Origin: Pararoseomonas baculiformis
Lineage (GTDB): Bacteria; Pseudomonadota; Alphaproteobacteria; Acetobacterales; Acetobacteraceae
Direction of reading: 5' to 3'
Assembly (NCBI RefSeq): GCF_017813395.1
Contig: NZ_JAGIZB010000017.1
Span: 1 to 64,000, forward strand
Length of the DNA: 64,000 nt
Shown here: piece after piece, positions 55,536 through 64,000 of the stretch
Numbering within the stretch: position 1 is the stretch's first letter
How the letters are laid out: every line of letters starts with the position of its first letter
Notes under the pieces: generated by a model
What the model was told of the DNA's origin: nothing
The model's database searches: none
What the model saw: only the letters and a program-made list of their open reading frames with translations
Made by a program: the position numbers and the translations under genes

Positions 55536-56495
55536 ATGATGAATCGCCGCACCCTCATGGTGGGGATTGCTGCCGCCATCCCCGCAGCCACCGCCCGCGC
55601 CCAGGCGCCCTACCCCGATCGCCCGGTGCAGATGATCGTCGCCTACCCGCCCGGCGGTGGCACCGACATCGCGGCCCGCACGCTCGCGCAGTTCATGGAG
55701 CGCGAGCTGGGCCAGCCCGTCGTCGTCCTCAACCGCGCCGGGGCCGGCGGCGAGATCGGCTTTGGCGAGCTCTCCCGTGCGAGGCCTGACGGCTACACCA
55801 TCGGCTTCCTGAACACGCCCAACATCGTCACCATGCCGATCGAGCGCCGCACGGCCTACAAGCTCGATGACATCGCCCCCATCGCCAACCTGGTGGACGA
55901 TCCCGGCGCCTTCTTTGTCCTGAAGGACAGCCCGCATCGCAACCTTGCGGAGCTCATCGCTTTCGCGAAGGCAAATCCGGAAAAGGTCACCTACGCCACC
56001 ACCGGGATCGGCTCGGACGACCATCTCGCCGCTCTCGCCTTCTCCCGCGCGGCCGGCATCCAGATGACCCATGTGCCCTATAATGGCGCCGCCCAGACCC
56101 GGAACGCCCTGCTGACCCGCCAGGTCACCCTTGGCTCCATCAATGTCAGCGAAGGCCTGGCCGATGTGCAGCAGGGTACCGCCCGCGCCCTCGGCCAGAT
56201 GTCCGAGAAGCGCTGGGAAGGCCTGCCCGACGTTCCCACCTTCCGCGAGCAGGGCTTCGACGTCATCCAGTCCTCCATGCGCGGCGTCGGCGCTCCGGCC
56301 GGTACGCCGCCGCAGATCCTGAACCGCCTGGCCGATGCCATCCGGAAGGTGGTCGAGAACCCGGAATTCCGCCGCCTTGCCACGCAGCAGTCCCTGCCAC
56401 TCCGCTATCTCGGCCCCGACGAATACAAGGCCGAGCTGACAAAGCTCCGCACCGATTTCGAGAAGCTCTGGGCCCAGCACCCCTGGCGCGACTGA
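55536..56495 (+). CDS. Bug/TctC-family periplasmic substrate-binding protein
   Basis: A 319-residue receptor of the tripartite tricarboxylate transporter type. Signal peptide with Tat-like NRRTLMVGIAAAIPAATARAQ. Bug motifs: YPDRPVQMIVAYPPGGGTDI, VVLNRAGAGGEIGFGEL, RPDGYTIGFLN, VTYATTGIGSDDHLAA and THVPYNGAAQTRNALL. The acidic insertion DDIAPIANLVDDPG is usual. ATG 55536 (or 55539) follows GGGAGA. No membrane partners adjoin; a lactonase-like gene follows after a repeat element and might act on the imported ligand. Confidence 0.92.
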   Translation: MMNRRTLMVGIAAAIPAATARAQAPYPDRPVQMIVAYPPGGGTDIAARTLAQFMERELGQPVVVLNRAGAGGEIGFGELSRARPDGYTIGFLNTPNIVTMPIERRTAYKLDDIAPIANLVDDPGAFFVLKDSPHRNLAELIAFAKANPEKVTYATTGIGSDDHLAALAFSRAAGIQMTHVPYNGAAQTRNALLTRQVTLGSINVSEGLADVQQGTARALGQMSEKRWEGLPDVPTFREQGFDVIQSSMRGVGAPAGTPPQILNRLADAIRKVVENPEFRRLATQQSLPLRYLGPDEYKAELTKLRTDFEKLWAQHPWRD

Positions 56496-56533
56496 TGACG
56501 TGAGCCAGCCCGGCCGCTCCAACCACCAGGAGA

Positions 56534-56612
56534 GGATGATGGGTCGAAGGCGCTGCCTTCGACGGGTCCGAGGAGAGGAGGAAGCCCTTTTTCTCTCCCC
56601 GGGAGCCACGGG
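56534..56612. repeat. Dispersed palindromic element, copy 2
   Basis: The segment shares GATGATGG, GGGTCCG, GGAGAGGA and CTCTCCCCGGGA in order with copy 1 at 28568-28620. It also contains the hairpin GTCGAAGGC-GCT-GCCTTCGAC (56543-56563). Confidence 0.55.
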
Positions 56613-56750
56613 CGGCGAAGGTCCGGAAACCCGCCCCGGCCGTGCTGCGGGCATTGCCCGCAGGCTCTTGCCAATCGCCTGCCCACCATGGGCATCATCC
56701 GTTGCGCATGCTGCATGTCACGAATCGCGTGCGGCCGGAGGAAACGAGAG

Positions 56751-57842
56751 ATGAGCACCACACGGCGCGGCCTGCTGCGGGCCGCCGGCGCCACCGCGGC
56801 CACCACCGCCCTTGCAGGCACGGCGGCGGCCCAGTCCTTCCCCTTCACGCCGAACCAGCGCTACCCGGACCCGGCCGTCCAGATCCTTGATCCGAGCTTC
56901 GCGCGCTACCGCATCTACAGCAGCACCGTCGAGCAACTCGCCAGCGGCATGCGCTGGGCGGAGGGCCCCGCCTATTTCCCCGAGGGCGGCTACCTGCTGA
57001 TGAGCGACATCCCCAACAACCGCATCATGAAGTATGACGAGAAGGACGGCAGCTTCACCGTCTTCCGCCATCCCGCCAACTACGCGAACGGCAATGCGCG
57101 CGACCGCCAGGGCCGGCTGGTCACCTGCGAACACTCCGTCACCCGCCGAGTCACCCGCACGGAAAAGGACGGCTCCATCACCGTCCTGGCCGACAGCTTC
57201 GAGGGCAAGCGCCTCAACGCGCCCAACGACATCGTGGTGAAGTCGGACGACACGATCTGGTTCACCGATCCGCTCTTCGGCATCAACGGCGAATGGGAAG
57301 GCAGCCGCGCCCGCCCGGAACAGGCCACCACCAATGTGTACCGCCTGGCGCCGGACGGACGGCTCACCGCCGTCATCACCGACATTATGAACCCCAACGG
57401 GCTCGCCTTCTCCCCCGATGAGAGCAAGCTCTATGTCGTCGAATGGCGCGGCACGCCGAACCGCAGCATCTGGAGCTTCGACGTCAACAACGACGGCACG
57501 GTGGGCAACAAGACGAAGCTGATCGACGCCGCCGACCAGGGCGCGCTGGACGGCTTCCGCGTGGACCGCGACGGCAATCTCTGGGTTGGCTATGGCAGCA
57601 ACGGCGCCCTGGAACCCGAGCCCACCCGCATGGGCAACCGCATGGTGCACCAGCTCCGCGGCAAGCCCGAGGACCTGGACGGCGTCATGGTCTTCAACCC
57701 CCAGGGCAAGCCCATCGGCTTCATCCGCCTGCCGGAGCGCTGCGCCAATCTCTGCTTCGGCGGCCCCAAGGGCAACCGCCTCTACATGACCAGCAGCCAC
57801 TCCCTCTACGCTCTCTATGTGGAGGCCCACGGCGCGGTCTGA
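56751..57842 (+). CDS. SMP-30/gluconolactonase-like exported protein
   Basis: A 363-residue six-bladed beta-propeller of the SMP-30/gluconolactonase/LRE group. The twin-arginine signal (TTRRGLLRAAGATAATTALA) indicates folded export. Calcium-site and propeller motifs are MRWAEGPAYFPEGGYLLMSD, GRLVTCEHSVTRRVTR, RLNAPNDIVVKSDDTIWFTD with the metal-binding Asn-Asp, and MNPNGLAFSPDESKLYVVE. It likely hydrolyses a sugar lactone in the periplasm. The ATG follows GGAGGAAACGAG. It lies downstream of an orphan Bug gene. Confidence 0.9.
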   Translation: MSTTRRGLLRAAGATAATTALAGTAAAQSFPFTPNQRYPDPAVQILDPSFARYRIYSSTVEQLASGMRWAEGPAYFPEGGYLLMSDIPNNRIMKYDEKDGSFTVFRHPANYANGNARDRQGRLVTCEHSVTRRVTRTEKDGSITVLADSFEGKRLNAPNDIVVKSDDTIWFTDPLFGINGEWEGSRARPEQATTNVYRLAPDGRLTAVITDIMNPNGLAFSPDESKLYVVEWRGTPNRSIWSFDVNNDGTVGNKTKLIDAADQGALDGFRVDRDGNLWVGYGSNGALEPEPTRMGNRMVHQLRGKPEDLDGVMVFNPQGKPIGFIRLPERCANLCFGGPKGNRLYMTSSHSLYALYVEAHGAV

Positions 57843-57854
57843 CCCGCACCGGCG

Positions 57855-57878
57855 CGGGCGCCCCGGTCAGGGCGCCCG
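57855..57878. terminator. Hairpin at the convergent gene boundary
   Basis: CGGGCGCCC and GGGCGCCCG form a 9-base stem with loop CGGTCA. The right arm lies within the last codons of the SDR gene. Could stop the lactonase transcript. Confidence 0.45.
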
Positions 57879-58883
57879 TCCCTGCCGATCCGCCTCCATC
57901 CGCGCCCGGATGCCACCCCCAACCCCGGTTCCCTGCGGCACCGGCTCATGCACCGAACCCGATGTCACCGGCCCCGGCGGCGCCTCCTCGATCTGCGAGC
58001 GATGCACCAGCCCGCCCGCGATGTCCCGCGCCAGCGACGGCCAGATCTGAGCCCCGATCACCGCCCCCTGCGCCTTCCACCCCACCGCGTATTCCTGCAC
58101 GGGATGGAGCGAGACCCAGATGATCGCGTCCACCACGCCCTCCGGGCCCTCCATCGTCGCCACCTGGGACTGCCGGCCCGTATAGTTCCCCGCATGCACC
58201 CAGAAGGGCGTGTCCACCGCCCAGGGCAGCACATTCGCCACCTTGATCGTGCTGGTCCGCGCCAGCCGCATCTCCTGGTTGATCGCGCCCCCCAGGGCCA
58301 GCAGCGCCGCCTTCGTCGAGGCATAGCTGGCGTGATACGCCATCGGCACGCGCCCCTCGACGGATGAGACGTTCACCACCACCCCGCCACCCTGCTCCCG
58401 GAACTGCCGGATCGCGGCATGCGTCCCGTAGATCGCCCCCTTCAGGTTCACATCCACGATCCTTGCGTGATCCGCGACCGGAACCTCCTCGAACCGCCCG
58501 ATGGATGCGACGGCGGCATTGTTGATCCACACATCGATCCGCCCGAAGCGCTCCACGGCGGCCCGCGCCAGCTGCTCCACCGCGGCCTCGTCGGCGACAT
58601 CCGTCGGCACCACCAGCGCCTGCCCACCCCCGGCCCGCACCTCCGCCGCCACCTCCTCCAGCACCGCCGCGCGCCGGGCGGCGAGCACGACATGCGCCCC
58701 ATACCCGCCCAGCTTCACCGCCACGCCCCGCCCGAAGCCGCTGGACGCCCCCGTTACGACATAGACCCGGCCAGCCAGCCGCCCCCGTTCCCCCCCGCCC
58801 AGCTGGGAAGGCGCCGCGCATCCGGACAGGAAAGCCCCCGCCACGGCCAGCGCGGCAAGCGGCAGCAGATGAAAGGGAAGCAT
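57867..58883 (-). CDS. Short-chain dehydrogenase with lipoprotein signal
   Basis: About 338 residues. The N-terminus MLPFHLLPLAALAVAGAFLS ends in the lipobox LSGC (about residue 22), followed by a full SDR domain: VYVVTGASSGFGRGVAVKLG, VVPTDVADEAAVEQLA, DVWINNAAVASIGRF, NVSSVEG and the catalytic pattern YHASYASTKAALLAL. SDRs are normally cytoplasmic, so lipid anchoring would place a nucleotide-dependent enzyme in the periplasm, which is odd. Related lipoprotein-like SDRs exist in alphaproteobacteria. The last 45 residues (after IAGGLVHRSQ) are Pro/Gly-rich. ATG 58883 is used; the frame is open to 58919. Confidence 0.82.
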   Translation of the reverse strand: MLPFHLLPLAALAVAGAFLSGCAAPSQLGGGERGRLAGRVYVVTGASSGFGRGVAVKLGGYGAHVVLAARRAAVLEEVAAEVRAGGGQALVVPTDVADEAAVEQLARAAVERFGRIDVWINNAAVASIGRFEEVPVADHARIVDVNLKGAIYGTHAAIRQFREQGGGVVVNVSSVEGRVPMAYHASYASTKAALLALGGAINQEMRLARTSTIKVANVLPWAVDTPFWVHAGNYTGRQSQVATMEGPEGVVDAIIWVSLHPVQEYAVGWKAQGAVIGAQIWPSLARDIAGGLVHRSQIEEAPPGPVTSGSVHEPVPQGTGVGGGIRARMEADRQGRAP

Positions 58884-58982
58884 CGAGGACTCTCCGGCGG
58901 CATGGCGGCGCCTGCACATAACCGCTGAACGCCCCGCGCGTTCCCGGCCCCGGAAGGAACGGGCCAGGGAAGGTCAGTCCCC

Positions 58983-59005
58983 GGGGGAAAGCGCTGCTTT
59001 CCCCC
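58983..59005 (-). terminator. Hairpin after the small 90-residue gene
   Basis: On the minus strand GGGGGAAAGC-AGC-GCTTTCCCCC forms a perfect 10-base stem about 60 bases past the stop of the gene at 59066. The following bases are G/C-rich rather than T-rich. Confidence 0.55.
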
Positions 59006-59065
59006 AAACCGCCTATCGCCGGGGTGGCAACGGCCACTCCGGACACCGCGGCCGGCTGGTTTCGG

Positions 59066-59338
59066 TTACTCGCGCCGGACGAACTTGAAGAACCGGCTCT
59101 CCTTCCCGTCCGCCGTCTTGTCCTGATGCAGGAAGGCCAGCTTCCGGTCCTCGAAAGTCTCGAAGAAATCCTCCCAGGAGATCTCCTCCAGCCGGTCCTC
59201 CTTGGGCCCGAAATCCACGCGGAGAATCCCCTCCCCGTCCTTGCCCTCCGTCCCCTTCACCACGCTCGGCCGCCCGCCGCGCGCCTCGATCCAGTTCTGG
59301 ATCACCTTATGGTCCGTGGTCGTGTTGCCCTGGCTCAT
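59066..59338 (-). CDS. Small conserved protein of unknown function
   Basis: A 90-residue soluble protein beginning MSQGNTTTDHKVIQNWIEAR. The pattern TTDHKVIQNWIEARGGRPSV, GILRVDFGP, EEISWEDFFETFEDRKLAFL and RFFKFV is that of a small alphaproteobacterial family, sometimes mis-labelled as a glucan branching enzyme. No catalytic motif is evident. The ATG at 59338 matches family starts; an open extension to 59419 has no support. Confidence 0.72.
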   Translation of the reverse strand: MSQGNTTTDHKVIQNWIEARGGRPSVVKGTEGKDGEGILRVDFGPKEDRLEEISWEDFFETFEDRKLAFLHQDKTADGKESRFFKFVRRE

Positions 59339-59463
59339 CGGCGAATTCTCCTGTTCCGGCGATCGCGACACCGGGCGGGGAACACGGCAGGGGATGTCGC
59401 GTTGCGTCACGGCGGCCATGCGCCAGCCGGTGCCGGACGGAGGGGCCGCCCGATCCCTACCGC

Positions 59464-59745
59464 TCAGCCCGGCCGGGGAGAATGCGCGCTGGGCGGCAAG
59501 GCTCCGGCGTCCTGGGCATGCTGCGTCCGGAGCCTTACTCCCGGCCCGTCGCCGCCCTCCGCGACGAACTCGATGCCGGCCAGTTCCAGCGTCATGCGCA
59601 GCGCATCGATGGTGCGGGGGAGCACAGTCCGCCGGCGGCTCTCAAAGGCATAGACGGTCTGGCTGGAAAGCCCCGCCCGGACACCCAGGCGCTGCCGGTT
59701 CCAGTCCAACAGCTCACGGGCAGCCCGGCACTGCTCCGGCGTCAT
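59464..59745 (-). CDS. XRE-family helix-turn-helix protein
   Basis: A 93-residue DNA-binding protein. Residues 1-60 form a Cro/C1-type helix-turn-helix (MTPEQCRAARELLDWNRQRL, GVRAGLSSQTVYAFESRRRT). IDALRMTLELAGIEFV follows, a common end of small XRE regulators in alphaproteobacteria. The rest is a Gly/Pro-rich tail. The start at 59745 was chosen from the motif; a longer frame would overlap the upstream PEP-CTERM gene. Such proteins often control neighbouring genes, but no target is evident. Confidence 0.78.
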   Translation of the reverse strand: MTPEQCRAARELLDWNRQRLGVRAGLSSQTVYAFESRRRTVLPRTIDALRMTLELAGIEFVAEGGDGPGVRLRTQHAQDAGALPPSAHSPRPG

Positions 59746-59798
59746 GGAGGGAGAGGAGGGCCGCCGCCCCAGTTGCCAGGAGCGGCGGCCGGTCTGGT

Positions 59799-60521
59799 TC
59801 AGCTCCCGGCCTTGCATGTTGTCATGCGCCGGCGGGTCAGGCCGAGGCCCAGCAGCCCCATGCCAAGCAGCGCAAGGCTGGCAGGCTCAGGAACCGGGGC
59901 GGTCTCGGTGCGGGCGACGAAGAAGGTCTCCAGCCCACCCGTTGCGAGGCTGGCGCTGGCGACCAGGCCAACGCGGTAGGCACCCGAGAAATTCGCCCCG
60001 AACGCTGCCGATTGCGCCTGGGCCGCCTGGATGGCGTCGAGGGCGAAGACGAAGCCGGAATTGCCCACGCCCTGTTCCGTGTCGGAGAAGAACTGCGGCG
60101 TGAAAGCCCCAGAGCTGAACAGCAGGCTTCCGGTCGTGCTGTAGATATTGAGCACGAGGTTATCGAGCTGAATGCTCCGGTTGACGTTGTTGGGTTCGCT
60201 GGCGTTGAACACCACCCGGAGGTCGGAGGCACTGTCGGTGTTGTCGAAGCCCAGTTCCGTCAGGGTACGGGTCCGGGTCTGCTGCTGAAAATTACCGGTA
60301 CGGACATCGGCGGACCCGTTCCACGACACGGACCCGGTCTCGTTCGAGGTGTTTCCGGGCGACCGGATGGTGAGAATGGTATTCACCGCCCCGAGGCCGG
60401 TTCCCTGGAAGTCTTCAGGGCCAACCAGGACCAAGGATGCCTGAGCCGGGACTGCGCTCATCGCCAGCGCGCCCGCAACAAGCGCCCCGTAGAGCTTCGA
60501 GGCAAAGTTGTATTTCTTCAT
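59799..60521 (-). CDS. PEP-CTERM sorting-domain exported protein
   Basis: A 240-residue protein. Signal peptide (KLYGALVAGALAMSAVPAQA), a beta-rich Asn/Ser/Thr-rich body (LVLVGPEDFQGTGLGAVNT, SIQLDNLVLNIYSTTGS), and a C-terminal PEP-CTERM signal. That signal consists of the VPEPASLALLGMGLLGLGL motif followed by an Arg-Arg-Arg stop-transfer patch. PEP-CTERM proteins are cut and sorted by exosortase at the surface, usually with exopolysaccharide production, so the genome should encode an exosortase elsewhere. Base composition is lower in GC than neighbours, especially upstream. Confidence 0.88.
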   Translation of the reverse strand: MKKYNFASKLYGALVAGALAMSAVPAQASLVLVGPEDFQGTGLGAVNTILTIRSPGNTSNETGSVSWNGSADVRTGNFQQQTRTRTLTELGFDNTDSASDLRVVFNASEPNNVNRSIQLDNLVLNIYSTTGSLLFSSGAFTPQFFSDTEQGVGNSGFVFALDAIQAAQAQSAAFGANFSGAYRVGLVASASLATGGLETFFVARTETAPVPEPASLALLGMGLLGLGLTRRRMTTCKAGS

Positions 60522-61572
60522 GGTAGCGGATCCTTCCCAAAGTAACCCGATCTGGAAAGCGCAAGTGCTGTGCCAGTCGAGCAGAGGTCCGCAACCGGTT
60601 GATTCAGATCACGATTATTAACACATACTAAATTCCTATTTCGTTGCAAGAAACACCGTAACAACGACCGACAGAAAAATAACAACTCATAGGTGCAACC
60701 AGTTCTGTTCAGTCGAAATAGAATTTTACAAAACGAATTCTATATAGAACAATCATATCTCGATATCAGAGTTCATCCTTAAACCAATAGTTGTAACACT
60801 TTCACCTACACTCGTCGGCTGTGAAAGTTCCCAGCCTGGGTCGTGCGATACCAGCGGCTTCCGCCCAACGGCTTGCGGCAAAAGGAACGTGAGAAAGCAA
60901 GCTCGACTACCCCGTCCGCACATTTTGGGTCCTCGACGTGGCTGATTGCGCGGAGTGCTCACCGCCCGGGAGGGGAAGAGCCGTGTTCTGATGACCGAAA
61001 AGACAAGTCGAACGATAGGAATTCCCGCTTCTACACAGGCGGCGCTTTGGCTCCCTTCTGCCCCTCACCAGAGCCCCGCGCCTGAACCCTGCATCCCCCT
61101 TGCCGCCCCCCGGCCAGTTCCACGCCATTCCTCCTTTCCGTCACCCACCTCTCCTCTACAGGCCTGAAAATCGCGTGTCTTCGCGCCGGGATGTGCGCCT
61201 TTTCGGTGCCGCAACCTCGCAGGCACCCAGGCGCGACGCCGATCGGAACAGTGTCAAACCCGAAACCATCGCCCGCCTCTTCCGCCGCCTCACCCAGGCC
61301 GGCTTTCTGGGAATGGCTTCTTGCCACCTTGGCCGAGGCCCTTCCCGGCCGTCTGCCCCCGACCGAACACCTGTTCGTCCGCGCCTGCCGCAGAGCCCCC
61401 GCGCCGAGTGCCTCCGCGCCGGCCAGCACCTGCTCAAGGCCGCCCAGGGCCGCGCCCGCGTCCCCGCATTGCGCGCCCGGCCGGGTCCTGGACCCCAGCC
61501 ATGCAGCAGCCACCAACCCCCACCCCGGAAAGGCCCCTCGACAAGCCACGCCCGCCTGCCCAAAAACCGCCC
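60522..61572. other. Long AT-rich to mixed intergenic region
   Basis: No gene is recognised in this 1.05-kb stretch. Bases about 60600-60790 are strikingly AT-rich for this genome and include the palindrome TTCTATATAGAA (60738-60749) and the inverted arms ATAGAATT/AATTCTAT (60718-60743). The right half returns to GC-rich with only weak frames. The left part is upstream of the PEP-CTERM gene; the right part is upstream of purL. Foreign origin is likely for at least the left half. Confidence 0.6.
60718..60749. promoter_or_regulatory. AT-rich palindromic sequence, possible operator
   Basis: Two overlapping inverted repeats: ATAGAATT (60718-60725) with AATTCTAT (60736-60743), and the 12-base perfect palindrome TTCTATATAGAA (60738-60749). 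They lie about 200 bases upstream of the PEP-CTERM gene and could bind a regulator; the XRE protein is a candidate. Confidence 0.4.
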
Positions 61573-63816
<2,244 letters not shown>

Positions 63817-63830
63817 GGAGAACCCAAGCG

Positions 63831-64000
63831 ATGGCGATGCCCGCCGCCGAGATCGAAGCCCTGATCCGCGCCGCCCTTCCCGACGCCCAGGTCACGATCG
63901 AGGACCTGGCCGGGGACGGCGACCATTACGCCGCCACCGTCATCTCCCCCGCCTTCAAGGGCCTCTCCCGCGTGAAGCAGCACCAGCTCGTCTATGCCGC
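63831..64000 (+). CDS. bolA: BolA family protein (partial, cut by window end)
   Basis: The first 56 residues of a BolA-like protein: [20 protein letters not shown] and the family motif [14 protein letters not shown], where BolA/monothiol-glutaredoxin partners bind an iron-sulfur cluster. AGGAG lies before the ATG. Located 14 bases after purL, as in many alphaproteobacteria, where a monothiol glutaredoxin usually follows. The rest lies outside the window. Confidence 0.9.
   Translation, partial: MAMPAAEIEALIRAALPDAQVTIEDLAGDGDHYAATVISPAFKGLSRVKQHQLVYA

Noticed and set aside
59024-59653. Plus-strand open frame over the 90-residue gene and the XRE gene
   Set aside because: Antisense to two genes with recognisable family patterns and itself without motifs.
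61321-61572. N-terminal extension of PurL
   Set aside because: Open frame without homology to PurL; the ATG at 61573 gives the normal N-terminus.

Overview
The window is chromosomal DNA from a very GC-rich (roughly 70% by eye) alphaproteobacterium. The best guess is a Roseomonas-like member of the Acetobacteraceae. The guess rests on purC-purS-purQ with a separate purL followed by bolA, three orphan Bug-type (TctC) periplasmic binding proteins, a ligase-associated exonuclease/ligase pair, and strong use of overlapping ATGA/GTGA start-stop junctions. This is inference from gene content, not a phylogeny.

Layout. 1-650: a scar where an insertion-sequence-like end abuts a cut-off NYN-domain gene. 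655-3078: an M20 amidohydrolase and an RTX calcium-binding protein, both on the minus strand. 3148-6963: a complete queuosine operon, queA-tgt-queF-queG, whose genes overlap at every junction. 6983-9103: an alpha/beta-hydrolase-TPR protein and a GntR/HutC regulator with a perfect palindrome upstream. 9783-13350: a transglycosylase-like lipoprotein, then the ligase-associated exonuclease and ATP-dependent ligase. 13408-15771: an aminotransferase and an FMN-dependent hydroxy-acid oxidase. 15824-18783: copper efflux (CueR-type operator, copA, cueR). 18954-20927: a hybrid histidine kinase with duplicated PAS domains. 21005-23362: two oxidoreductases. 23496-26110: secDF, followed by a Bug protein and an EAL protein. 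28667-34061: DUF4394, Bug, methyltransferase, UbiH-family hydroxylase and catalase-like genes. 34080-37049: an MFS exporter and the divergent pair bdcA/bdcR. 37142-41899: map, a beta-carbonic anhydrase and surface-glycan genes (GT61, acyltransferase 3, DUF6492). 42041-47271: radC, a LuxR-type regulator, a trypsin-like protease, a lipoprotein and two TerC paralogues. 47552-54884: purB, several small secreted or stress-type proteins, then purC-purS-(small membrane protein)-purQ. 54948-60521: accessory genes, including a PEP-CTERM protein beside an AT-rich stretch. 61573-64000: purL and the start of bolA.

How the genes work together. Four clear modules are present: queuosine tRNA modification, copper sensing and export, purine synthesis (purB, purC, purS, purQ, purL), and SecDF protein export. 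BdcA/BdcR and the EAL protein suggest local cyclic-di-GMP inputs. The purine genes look like one ancestral cluster into which about 6.7 kb of accessory genes lies between purQ and purL. A previously undescribed two-membrane-segment gene sits inside the purine operon between purS and purQ, behind two tandem mini-ORFs whose stops overlap the next start.

No tRNA, rRNA, CRISPR array, replication origin or intact mobile element was recognised by eye. I found no convincing novel defence system. The most unusual items are the small purine-operon membrane gene, the lipoprotein short-chain dehydrogenase, the reduced catalase, the three-fold repeat stress protein, and the twin operator-like sites between bdcA and bdcR.
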